Of a stretch of 64,000 bases of DNA, positions 17,769 through 25,511 are shown piece by piece; position 1 is the stretch's first letter, and the number at the start of each line of letters is the position of its first letter. The DNA is from Gordonia aichiensis NBRC 108223 (GTDB lineage: Bacteria > Actinomycetota > Actinomycetes > Mycobacteriales > Mycobacteriaceae): assembly GCF_000332975.1 (NCBI RefSeq), contig NZ_BANR01000011.1, positions 116,701 through 180,700 of the forward strand, in the 5' to 3' direction. A model generated the notes under the pieces. That model was not told the origin of the DNA and made no database searches. It saw nothing but the letters and a program-made list of their open reading frames with translations. A program made the translations under genes and the position numbers.

Positions 17769-18479
17769 TCACCCATCCTTACTCGGCAGCTTCCAGCCGA
17801 ACGTTGCGGTCGGGGGTGCGCTCTTCATGAACAACCGCGCCGGCCGCCCGCCGCCGACCCTTGTCTCCGGCACACCCATCTCGTCGACCTTTGGTTCCAG
17901 AAGCGGCTGCACGCGCCGGTTGAACGAGTCCCGCATCAGGCGTCGACCGAGGATCGCTTCATGCAGCTCACGCAGGTCCGACAGTGTGTACGGCTCGGGC
18001 AGCAGACCGTCGGGATCGGGACGGTCCTCGTAGCGTTCGCGAAGATTGTCAGTGGCGGATGCAATGATCTCGTCATGGTCGTAGAGCAACCGCTCCCCCG
18101 ACGCGAGACGCCCGTCGACGTCGAGTGGAGCAAGCTCTCCGACGACGTCCGTCAGCGCCGAAGCGGGTTGTGCGACGGCATGCGCGATCGAGATCGTCCA
18201 CCCGCGGGGATCTCGATCAGGATCGCTGAACACCGCGAGCAGATGCGGCCGGACGCGATCGGGTGAAAGTCCCAGCTTGAGTTCCAGAACCTCACGGACT
18301 GTCTCGTCGACGGTGCGCCGTTCTCGAATGAAACGTCCAGGAAGAGCCGCTTTTCCAGAGTCCGAATCACGTTGCACGACAACGTTCAACTGACCGTCGG
18401 CGACGGTCAGCACCGCGATGTCGACGGCGACGTTCGGGCGTGGATAGCTCGCGAGGCGAGGTCGTGAGGTCGTAGCCAC
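17769..18479 (-). CDS. NrtR-like regulator: degenerate Nudix domain plus winged helix
   Basis: A 236-residue protein with an N-terminal Nudix fold (residues 15-150) and a C-terminal winged helix (about 165-225) around DLRELHEAILGRRLMRDSFNRRV. That arrangement defines NrtR, a repressor that senses ADP-ribose or related NAD metabolites. The Nudix box (GRFIRERRTVDETVREVLEL) keeps REVxE but has Arg at the first Glu position and Leu for the last Glu, and its Gly is shifted, so hydrolase activity is doubtful. It is divergent from a VWA protein gene that precedes an ADP-ribosylglycohydrolase, whose product is ADP-ribose, which fits a sensor role. Confidence 0.8.
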   Translation of the reverse strand: MATTSRPRLASYPRPNVAVDIAVLTVADGQLNVVVQRDSDSGKAALPGRFIRERRTVDETVREVLELKLGLSPDRVRPHLLAVFSDPDRDPRGWTISIAHAVAQPASALTDVVGELAPLDVDGRLASGERLLYDHDEIIASATDNLRERYEDRPDPDGLLPEPYTLSDLRELHEAILGRRLMRDSFNRRVQPLLEPKVDEMGVPETRVGGGRPARLFMKSAPPTATFGWKLPSKDG

Positions 18480-18574
18480 CCCTTGACACTATTCGCATTT
18501 TCACTCAAACTACTAATCGCACTTCCGCGCAAAGTCGCCTCGGTTCGTTACCCGGGCGGGAACAGGAGCAGGTC
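18480..18574. promoter_or_regulatory. Divergent promoter region of the NrtR-like and VWA genes
   Basis: The 95-base gap between divergent starts is AT-rich for this genome. A TTGACA lies at 18483-18488 and TACTAAT at 18511-18517 on the plus strand, but the spacer is too long for a normal pair, so the promoter is only guessed. It is the natural place for an NrtR-type operator. AGGAGCAGGTC precedes the VWA ATG. Confidence 0.4.
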
Positions 18575-19840
18575 ATGAAGTTCTCCACCGCCCTCGACGT
18601 CGACGTCGTTGCCCACGAATCCGCCGATGAAGTCTCGGTGTTGATCGAACTGGAAGCACCCGAGGCGCCAACCACGGAACGGGCGCCCTCCGCTCTGCAG
18701 ATCGTCCTGGACCGCAGCGGCTCGATGAGCGGTCCCCCGCTCGAGGGTGCCAAGAAGGCACTGGCCGGGGTCATCAGCCGACTCGACCCGCACGACGTCT
18801 TTGGCGTCGTCACCTTCGACAACGAGGCCCAGGTTGCCGTGCCCGCCGGCCTACTCGCTGACAAGGAGCGTGCCGCCGATCTCGTCGAATCGATTGTCTC
18901 GGGCGGCTCCACCGACCTGTCGTCGGGTTACCTTCGTGGCCTGCAGGAACTACGCCGCGCCGCCAAGCAGGTCGGAATCAGCGGCGGCACAGTGCTTGTC
19001 ATCAGCGACGGACACGTCAACAGCGGCATCAGCGACGTCGACGAGTTCGCGTCCCTGACCGCCAAGGCTGCCGCCGACGGCATCGTGACCTCGACGCTCG
19101 GCTATGGACGTGGCTACGACGAGACACTGCTCGCAGCAATTGCTCGGTCCGGCAACGGGAACCACGTGTTTGCCGAGGACCCGGATGCAGCTGGTGCGGC
19201 GATCGGCGGTGAGGTTGACGGGTTGCTGTCGAAGGCCGTGCAGGCGGTGACACTGACCGTGCGGTTCATCCCGCAGGTGCAGGTGAGTCTGTACAACGAT
19301 CTTCCCGCACACCAGGTGGCCGACGGCGAGGTTTCCATAGAGCTGGGCGACCTGTACGGCTCCGAAGCGCGAAAGCTGCTGCTGAAGTTGGCCGTTGACG
19401 GGATGTCGGGGTTGGGTGTCTCGCAGATCGCCGAGCTCGAGCTACGGTACGTCGAGTCGGCGACGCTTACTGAGCACACGGTGACGCTGCCGGTCACGGT
19501 GAACGTGGTGCCCGGTGATGAGGCGGATGGCCGGATCGCCGATCCGCGCGTGCAGTCGGAGAAGCTGTACCAGGAGGGCCAGGCCGCCAAGCTGCACGCG
19601 TCGGAAGCGTACGAGCGTGGCGATCTGGATGCCGGCAGCTCGTACCTGCAGGCCTCGCGGGACAGTCTGATCTCGTCGGCACTGCTCGCCGCACCTGCCG
19701 AGCGAAGCGCGATTGACGACGAGCTGTCGCTGATCGAGGAGCTCGGGACTGTTGGCGCTGCCGGTGACGCGGGCTACGTCTCGAAGATGACGCGGGACTC
19801 GTACCATCTCGGCAACCGGAAGCGCGGTCGGCGGGGATAG
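18575..19840 (+). CDS. VWA-domain protein
   Basis: A 421-residue protein with a von Willebrand factor A domain at about residues 40-210. The metal-ion-dependent adhesion site is complete: DRSGSM (Asp46), the Thr in GGSTDLSSG and the Asp in ISDGHVNSG. The remainder (about 215-420) contains beta-rich repeats, then a long helix (KLYQEGQAAKLHASEAYERGD) that may bind partners. There is no signal peptide or membrane segment, so it should act in the cytoplasm. It is followed after 167 bases by an ADP-ribosylglycohydrolase, and the trio with the NrtR-like regulator looks functional. Confidence 0.85.
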   Translation: MKFSTALDVDVVAHESADEVSVLIELEAPEAPTTERAPSALQIVLDRSGSMSGPPLEGAKKALAGVISRLDPHDVFGVVTFDNEAQVAVPAGLLADKERAADLVESIVSGGSTDLSSGYLRGLQELRRAAKQVGISGGTVLVISDGHVNSGISDVDEFASLTAKAAADGIVTSTLGYGRGYDETLLAAIARSGNGNHVFAEDPDAAGAAIGGEVDGLLSKAVQAVTLTVRFIPQVQVSLYNDLPAHQVADGEVSIELGDLYGSEARKLLLKLAVDGMSGLGVSQIAELELRYVESATLTEHTVTLPVTVNVVPGDEADGRIADPRVQSEKLYQEGQAAKLHASEAYERGDLDAGSSYLQASRDSLISSALLAAPAERSAIDDELSLIEELGTVGAAGDAGYVSKMTRDSYHLGNRKRGRRG

Positions 19841-19865
19841 CCGGATCGATGGTCGAGCGTGTTCG

Positions 19866-19980
19866 CCGGTGGTTGAGCCGACCGCGAGGCGCCAGCCGAG
19901 CTGTCGAGTCGAAACCACCCCTCCCCCGGTGGTTGAGCCGACCGCGAGGCGCCAGTCGAGCCGTCGAGTCGAAACCACCC
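19866..19980. repeat. Two tandem copies of a 55-base repeat (period 60)
   Basis: Copies at 19866-19920 and 19926-19980 differ at only two positions, and each begins GGTGGTTGAGCC and ends GTCGAAACCACC, so the ends are inverted repeats. They lie between the VWA and ADP-ribosylglycohydrolase genes. Elements of this kind appear widely in Gordonia-type chromosomes and may act as transcription terminators or mRNA processing signals. Multicopy status is from memory and cannot be checked here. Confidence 0.7.
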
Positions 19981-20007
19981 ACCCATACCCGAAAGGCCTA
20001 CCCACCA

Positions 20008-21024
20008 ATGCAACTCATACCCGCGCAAGCGGACCGCGCCTCCGCGGTCCTCCTCGGCACCGGCATCGGCGACGCGCTCGGAGTTCCCTACGAATTCCAA
20101 CCCCGACTCGGCCCAGAAGAAGTCCCAGTCATGAAAGGCGGCGGCCTCGGCAACTACGAACCCGGCGAGTGGAGCGACGACACCTCGATGGCGATGGCGA
20201 TCGCCGAGGCTGTTGCCGGCGGTCACGACCTCACGTCCGAAGAGGGCCTCGACGCCGTTGCCCGCGGATTCATGCGCTGGTACACCGACTTCGACGGCAA
20301 CCCGCCCGACATCGGCAACCAGACGCGGGCTGTCCTCAGCGCAACTTATCGTCGTCTGAAGTCAGATCCGACCGCGACAGCTTGCTCTGCAATGTTCGCG
20401 GAGTCCCAGGTCTTCGCCACTGCCAATCCGCACTCAGCCGGCAACGGGGCGCTGATGCGGACTGGACCGGTAGCGCTGGCTCACCTCGACGACCGCGAGA
20501 CGCTCGCCGAGGCCGCCCGTGCCGTTGCCTCGCTCACCCATGCTGACGAACTCGCAGGAGACTCGTGCGTTCTGTGGAGCGAAGCAATCCGGGTAGCGAT
20601 CATCGAGGGACGCATCGACATTCAGGCTGGCTTTGACCTGATATCCGACGAGCGTCGATCGCAGTGGCGCTCCTGGCTCGCTGACGCCACGACCCAGAGT
20701 CCGTCGCGCTTCACTCCCAACGGCTTCACGGTCACAGCGTTGCAGGCAGCCGCCTCATCCATCCTGCACACGCCAGCCGACGACGGCCCGACGCATGTCA
20801 GGGAGAGTCTCTACACCGCGATCCGGATCGGGGATGACACCGATACCGTTGCCGCAATCGCTGGCGGGCTCCTGGGCGCGCGGTGGGGGCGTGAAGCATT
20901 TGACGACCGATGGACCAATACAGTCCATGGCTGGCCGATGCTGGACGGGCATGCAACAGCCGCGATCGATCTTGCTCACCTTCCTTCGCGGCGTCGGCCT
21001 AAAAACGGCGGCTCTGGAAAGTAG
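20008..21024 (+). CDS. ADP-ribosylglycohydrolase (DraG/ARH family)
   Basis: A 338-residue hydrolase that removes ADP-ribose from modified macromolecules. The binuclear metal site is visible: GTGIGDALGVPYE near the start, WSDDTSMAMAIAE at about residue 56, and the C-terminal GDDTDTVAAIAGGLLGAR. The ATG was chosen because a GAAAGG lies about 11 bases upstream and an upstream extension would translate the 60-base repeats. Residues 125-140 (FATANPHSAGNGALMRTGP) carry the family Asn-Gly-rich substrate loop. With the NrtR-like regulator and VWA protein, this suggests reversible ADP-ribosylation or turnover of ADP-ribose; no ADP-ribosyltransferase is nearby. Confidence 0.9.
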   Translation: MQLIPAQADRASAVLLGTGIGDALGVPYEFQPRLGPEEVPVMKGGGLGNYEPGEWSDDTSMAMAIAEAVAGGHDLTSEEGLDAVARGFMRWYTDFDGNPPDIGNQTRAVLSATYRRLKSDPTATACSAMFAESQVFATANPHSAGNGALMRTGPVALAHLDDRETLAEAARAVASLTHADELAGDSCVLWSEAIRVAIIEGRIDIQAGFDLISDERRSQWRSWLADATTQSPSRFTPNGFTVTALQAAASSILHTPADDGPTHVRESLYTAIRIGDDTDTVAAIAGGLLGARWGREAFDDRWTNTVHGWPMLDGHATAAIDLAHLPSRRRPKNGGSGK

Positions 21025-21090
21025 CCGAACTACGGGTCGGGCGCCTGGCTTGGCTCAATTTTCACGGTTCGCGGGGCTGTGACCTGGTGT

Positions 21091-21116
21091 GTTAGGTGTC
21101 GGGGCAGACACCTAAC
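21091..21116. repeat. Perfect hairpin before the transposase remnant
   Basis: GTTAGGTGTC and its exact complement are separated by GGGGCA. It lies 24 bases before the transposase remnant and 66 bases after the ADP-ribosylglycohydrolase stop. It could be the structured left end of the insertion element or a terminator for the preceding gene. Confidence 0.5.
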
Positions 21117-21139
21117 GGGCGGCGTTTTAGGCCGCTCGA

Positions 21140-21725
21140 GTGGCGTTTGTGCGGACGGTGAAGACCAAGTCGGGAGCGACGGCTGTCCAGATCGTGGGGT
21201 CTAACCGTCGCGGATCCCGCGAGATTGAGGACCTCGGCTCGGCGCATACCGCTGCTGAAGTGGCGGCGTTGAAGGCCGCAGCCACCGATCGGCTGGCCGG
21301 CGGCCAGCAGTAACTCGACTTGGGGTTGGTGACTGCGGACGGGCCAGCCCCACTCCCGATCACCAGCTTGCGGATAGCGGTTCTGCTGGATGCGTTCACC
21401 GCCGTGTACGCCGAGCTCGAGTTCGCTTCGATCCCTAACTCCGACAGCGTGTGCGATGATCTCGTGATCGGCCTGATCATCGAACCGACAGCCAACTCGA
21501 CTCCCTGCGTGTGGTCGCCGAAGCTGGACTCAGCCCGGTGTCGTACGTGACGCTCAAACGACGGATACCGGTCTACGCCGACCCCGTATGGCGGCAGAAA
21601 TTGGCGAAATCGTGTTCCACGCATGCCAATATCGGGCCGGCAATGCTGTGTCTCTACGATGTGACGACCCTGTACTTCGAGACCGTCAACGCCGATGGGT
21701 TCCGTAAACCCGGCTTCTCCAATGA
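21140..21725 (+). pseudogene. IS1634-family transposase remnant
   Basis: Translation from the GTG gives FVRTVKTKSGATAVQIVGSNRRGSR-type sequence (split here by length limit), typical of the IS1634 transposase N-terminus, then an in-frame TAA at 21311. The frame continues past the stop as LGLVTADGP, shifts near 21510-21550 to VWRQKLAKSCSTHAN, then DVTTLYFETVNADGFRKPGF, another family hallmark. The sequence ends abruptly where an IS21 remnant starts, so about two thirds of the transposase is missing. The element can no longer move by itself. A minus-strand frame here is antisense to these blocks. Confidence 0.8.
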
Positions 21726-21730
21726 TCTCG

Positions 21731-22325
21731 GCTCGAGACGTCTCCAACATCCGCAACCGCCTCAAAGCAGCCGGATTCCCTGTCACCAAAACATTGGAGA
21801 CCTTCGATGTGGCCGCCTCATCGATCCCAGCGGACACCTTCGCTTACCTGATTTCGTTGGAATAGATGCGCGCACAATATAGTCTGGCGATCATCGGGCC
21901 CACCGGAACGCGCAAGAGCCACACTCTAATCGGGCTCAAGATCGCCGCAGTACACGCCGGGCACGAAGTGCGTCACCTCACCGCCATCGACCTCGTCGAA
22001 ACGCTGTATCGCGGCATGGCCGACGACACCGTCGGCAAGATCATCGACACCACGCTACGCCAGAACCTCATCATCGTCGATGAAATGGGATTCGCACCCC
22101 TGGACAATACCGGCACCCAATTGTTATTCCGGCTCGTCGCCGGCGCCTACGATCGCCGCTACCTCGCGATCGCCTCCCCCTGGTCCTTCGCAAAAGGGGG
22201 GCCGACTCCTGCCCGAACACACTACCGCCGTCAGCATCCTCGACCGGCTCCTACATCACGCCATCATTTGCACCCGCAGCGATTCCTGCCGCGTGACCCA
22301 CCGAACGGAGGCGCCCCACCACTAA
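21731..22325 (+). pseudogene. IS21-family istB remnant
   Basis: The frame reads RNRLKAAGFPVTKTLETF, then a stop at 21863, then the ATPase core: IIGPTGTRKSHTLIGLK (Walker A, with Arg replacing the Gly before Lys), AIDLVETLYRGMADDTVGK and a Walker B LIIVDEMGFAPLD. After AIASPWSFAKGG near 22195 the frame shifts to LLPEHTTAVSILDRLLHHA. The stop, the Walker A change and the frameshift show decay. No istA transposase or terminal repeats are seen. It abuts the IS1634 remnant, so one element inserted into or recombined with the other. Confidence 0.8.
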
Positions 22326-22696
22326 ACCAAACCGCACTGGGCGAGGACTTTCACCTGGCCATAGTGTTCGCCGCCTGACCATCAGCCGGTTCATCAGAAG
22401 CCGCACCGGCTGGTCGATCGAGAAGCTCGTCACCACCACACGCCGATACCGCATCACTGCCGCCTATCCACTACCTGGCGACCTCCAAGTCGCGATCACC
22501 GCCAGCCGAGAATTAAGCCAAGTCAGGCAAATCCAGGTCGGATTGCTCTGCGCCTACCCGAGATCCATGAACCATCACAGCTCCCGAAGAAGCGCGCTCG
22601 CTGGCCGTGTCGGCTCTGTCTGTCTGATAAACATGTATCTGTTGCTGATGAGCGGCAGCACCAAATCGCACTCGGGGATGATGATGGGACACCGAA
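22326..22696. other. Non-coding stretch between IS scar and defence island
   Basis: No reading frame here resembles a known protein, and composition is lower in GC than the chromosome to the left. It probably holds decayed mobile DNA. No tRNA, att core or integrase gene was found that would explain island insertion. Confidence 0.5.
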
Positions 22697-24091
22697 GTGA
22701 GCGTTGACTACACGAACTGGGACTGATTACCCAAAGCGGCCGACGAAATACAGACGTATCTGAATCGACTACTGGCAGAGGCGGGTGTCGTTCCCCATGC
22801 TGTAACAGCAAGGTCCAAGTCAATTCGATCATTCATAAACAAGTGCGAAGCCAAGGGCTATGCGAACCCTATTCAGGAGGTTACCGACTCTGTCGCGGTG
22901 AGAATAATTACCTACTCGAGAACCGACTTGGATCGGTCAGTCGAACTAATCCGCGGCCGCTTGGCCATCAAGGATGGAGAGGATCGAAATCCAGGCGATA
23001 CGTACCCGCCACGTCTTCGGGAATACGATTGCCACCATCTGGTGGTCACGGGTCACCGCGAGGATGCCGAACCGGGATGGCTCATCGCCGGCGGGAAGCT
23101 CTCCCAGTACTTTGATCGGTTTGGCGGACTTGAGAAACAGATCCGAACTGTCGCAGGGCATGCGTGGGCCGAGTTCGAGCACTCTCGGAGATACAAGGGA
23201 GCGCAGTACACAAAGATCGGCGAGAACGACAAAGAGACGATCGATCAGCTCTTCGGCGCAGCTTCAGACTGCAGACGCGCACTCGACGAGACATTCGTTG
23301 CAATCGACAGGATACTGGCCAACCCTGCGACAACACAGGTGCCAACCCAGTTGCCAGAGCCAAGCGCAAAAGACGACGAAAAAGTCGGCGTTGGTACAGG
23401 TGGCGCCCCTGTTGTCGAGACCAACCTCGCAGATTTTCTCGGAAATCGGTTCCCTGAGGACGAAGAAGGGTCCACAGCCGGGGTTGCATTCGCATGTGAA
23501 CTGGTACGAGCGTGCGGCTTGCACACCATCGAATCTCTCGAGGTCGCGCTCGAGGATCAGGACAGCACGGAGATCCGCGCACTTATGAACGCGGACACGA
23601 AAGTCACACGGGTGAGACGCCTTGACGATGAACTGCTGGCCCGATTCGGCGAGAACTACATTGAAATGACTGGCGACATCGGAGTGGTCAGCACGCGTGC
23701 GAAGCAACTTGCATGGCGATTCGATAGGCTCCGCGGCAAGACCGGTTACAGCATGTATTCACTCGAAGGCGATGCATTCCCGGCTGACTTGCAGTCCGTA
23801 TTGCTTCCCGCAGCACGAGCCGTGCGAGAGGTAGCGCGAATCGTCGCAACCAATGGGAGCAATCGAGATCTCCAGATTCCTGAGGTGCTCAGTTACGCGG
23901 ACGACCTCCCCCGCCCCACCCGCCCGAAGAGGGTAGATCTCGACAACGGAGATTCACTGTGGATCGCGACGAACTTAGGTCGAGAATATGCGGAGTACCT
24001 GATTGACGAGATACTGGCGAGATCAAACGGCCTTGACCTCGCAGTCTGGAAGGACGGGAATCTGGTCGCCAGTGGCTCAAGGTGGGATTGA
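22697..24091 (+). pseudogene. RelA/SpoT-domain protein with an in-frame TGA near its start
   Basis: The frame starts at a GTG (VSVDYTNWD), meets a TGA at 22724, then continues without a break to 24091. Residues after the TGA match the (p)ppGpp synthetase domain: VTARSKSIRSFINKCEAKGY, EVTDSVAVRIITYSR, then YDCHHLVV and KQIRTVAGHAWAEFEHSRRYKG. If translation can only begin at the next GTG (22898) the protein (397 residues) lacks the first part of the domain with the Arg and Lys substrate residues. The C-terminal 200 residues are an unknown helical region. Possible readings: an inactive gene, a start at an unusual codon after the TGA, readthrough, or a sequencing error. Its position beside restriction genes suggests a defence role, as for toxic alarmone synthetases. 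Confidence 0.65.
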
Positions 24092-24306
24092 CGATGATCG
24101 AATCCTCAACAGATCCGCCGATAGCTGCGGGACCGACCTTGACCGTCGCCCGTTCTGGCTCATTGAAGATCACCGGACCTACGCATATTCAGCGTATGAC
24201 TGTCGACCACAACTTCAGCAGAAGCTCGGTTGGGCACGCGTTGCCAGCCAACCAACATTCTTGTTCCGGCGCGGCCGAAGGCTTGGTCTAGAGCTACAAT
24301 CCCGTC

Positions 24307-25440
24307 ATGCCGCCCGCTATTCTCGGCCCACCCAGCGGTGCCGCCGGCCACAACATTGTCGATCTCTTCGCAGGCCCGGGAGGTCTAGACGTAGCAGCCG
24401 CCTGGCTTGGAATCGAGACAACCGGTATCGAGTGGGATGAAGGTGCCTTCGCTACACGAGAGACGGCGAAGATCCACTCGCACAAGGGCGACGTCCGGGA
24501 TTTCCACGCCGCAGATTTCCCCAACGCGAGCATTCTGGCCGCCGGCCCTCCCTGCCAGACGTTCACCGTGGCGGGTAAGGGCGCCGGCCGGCTCGCGCTC
24601 GACACCGTCCTCGCGTTCATCAAGCGGATGTCGGTCGGCGACAACATCACCGAGGATCTGAAGGGTCTGTCCGACGAGCGGACCGGCCTCGTCCTGGAGC
24701 CACTGCGGTGGGCACTGGATGCCACGGCACAAGAGCACCCTTACGAGGCGATCGTTCTCGAGCAGGTACCAGCGGTTCTGCCAGTATGGGAGGCCATGGA
24801 GGAGGTCCTACAAGGAATCGGATACCAGACCGTTTCTGGCGTCCTTCGGACCGAGGAATACGGGGTGCCGCAGACACGACGACGCGCCGTCCTCGTGGCG
24901 AATCTGACCTTCAAGCCTCAACTCCCGGCCCGCACCCACCAGCGATTCGCGCGCGATCAAGATCCGAGGCCCGGCTCCGTACCCACGTGGAAGCCCATGT
25001 CCGAAGCGTTATCCCTTCTCCCCGGATCTGCAAGGAACTACCCCTTCGAAGTCGTCTCCAACTACGGGTCCGGCGGTGACCCGAGGGCTCGTGGTCGGCG
25101 GCATTCCTCCGAACCATCGTTCACCGTGACCGGCAAGGTCACGCGCAATCGCATTCTCGACTCCAATGGCAAGTGGCGCAATCGCTTCAGCCACGCCGAA
25201 GCCGGCCTGCTCCAGACGTTTCCTCACGACTACCCATGGTCGGGTGTGGGTATCGGCCAGCAGATCGGGAACGCGATCCCTCCGCGTCTCGGTGCGCACG
25301 TTCTCTGCGCTGCATTGGGCCTGGAGGTCGCGGCTCACGACCTCGACAAAGTGGTCGCGCTCCCCTGGGCGAGGTCGCGCAACTCCCTCCGGCCGGCCCG
25401 TTCGCTGAGCGTTCTGTCAGACCCCTCCTGTAGTGATTGA
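24307..25440 (+). CDS. C5-cytosine DNA methyltransferase
   Basis: A 377-residue enzyme with the usual motifs in order: motif I DLFAGPGGLD (from residue 19), motif IV GPPCQTFTVAG (catalytic Cys83), motif VI as LEQVP where most family members have ENV, motif VIII QTRRRAVLVA and motif X GNAIPPRLG (about residue 321). It transfers a methyl group from S-adenosylmethionine to cytosine in a specific DNA site, with a target recognition region at about residues 200-300. The gene is 72 bases before the large ATPase-helicase gene and probably co-transcribed. Vsr, the usual mismatch-repair partner of such enzymes, lies 37 kb to the right. The target site is not known. Confidence 0.93.
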   Translation: MPPAILGPPSGAAGHNIVDLFAGPGGLDVAAAWLGIETTGIEWDEGAFATRETAKIHSHKGDVRDFHAADFPNASILAAGPPCQTFTVAGKGAGRLALDTVLAFIKRMSVGDNITEDLKGLSDERTGLVLEPLRWALDATAQEHPYEAIVLEQVPAVLPVWEAMEEVLQGIGYQTVSGVLRTEEYGVPQTRRRAVLVANLTFKPQLPARTHQRFARDQDPRPGSVPTWKPMSEALSLLPGSARNYPFEVVSNYGSGGDPRARGRRHSSEPSFTVTGKVTRNRILDSNGKWRNRFSHAEAGLLQTFPHDYPWSGVGIGQQIGNAIPPRLGAHVLCAALGLEVAAHDLDKVVALPWARSRNSLRPARSLSVLSDPSCSD

Positions 25441-25511
25441 GGGCTCAATAGGATCTCACCTGGGGCCCGCATCACGGGGATGCGGAGGATACAAGCGAGA
25501 AGTGAGTAGCA

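Noticed and set aside
19866..19980. CRISPR-like array
   Set aside because: Only two copies with a 5-base gap; no spacer series and no cas genes in the window.
21127..21837. 236-residue minus-strand frame over the IS scar
   Set aside because: Plus-strand segments match IS1634 transposase; the minus frame has no match.
22326..22696. Integrase or attachment site at the island edge
   Set aside because: No tRNA, direct repeat or recombinase motif could be found.
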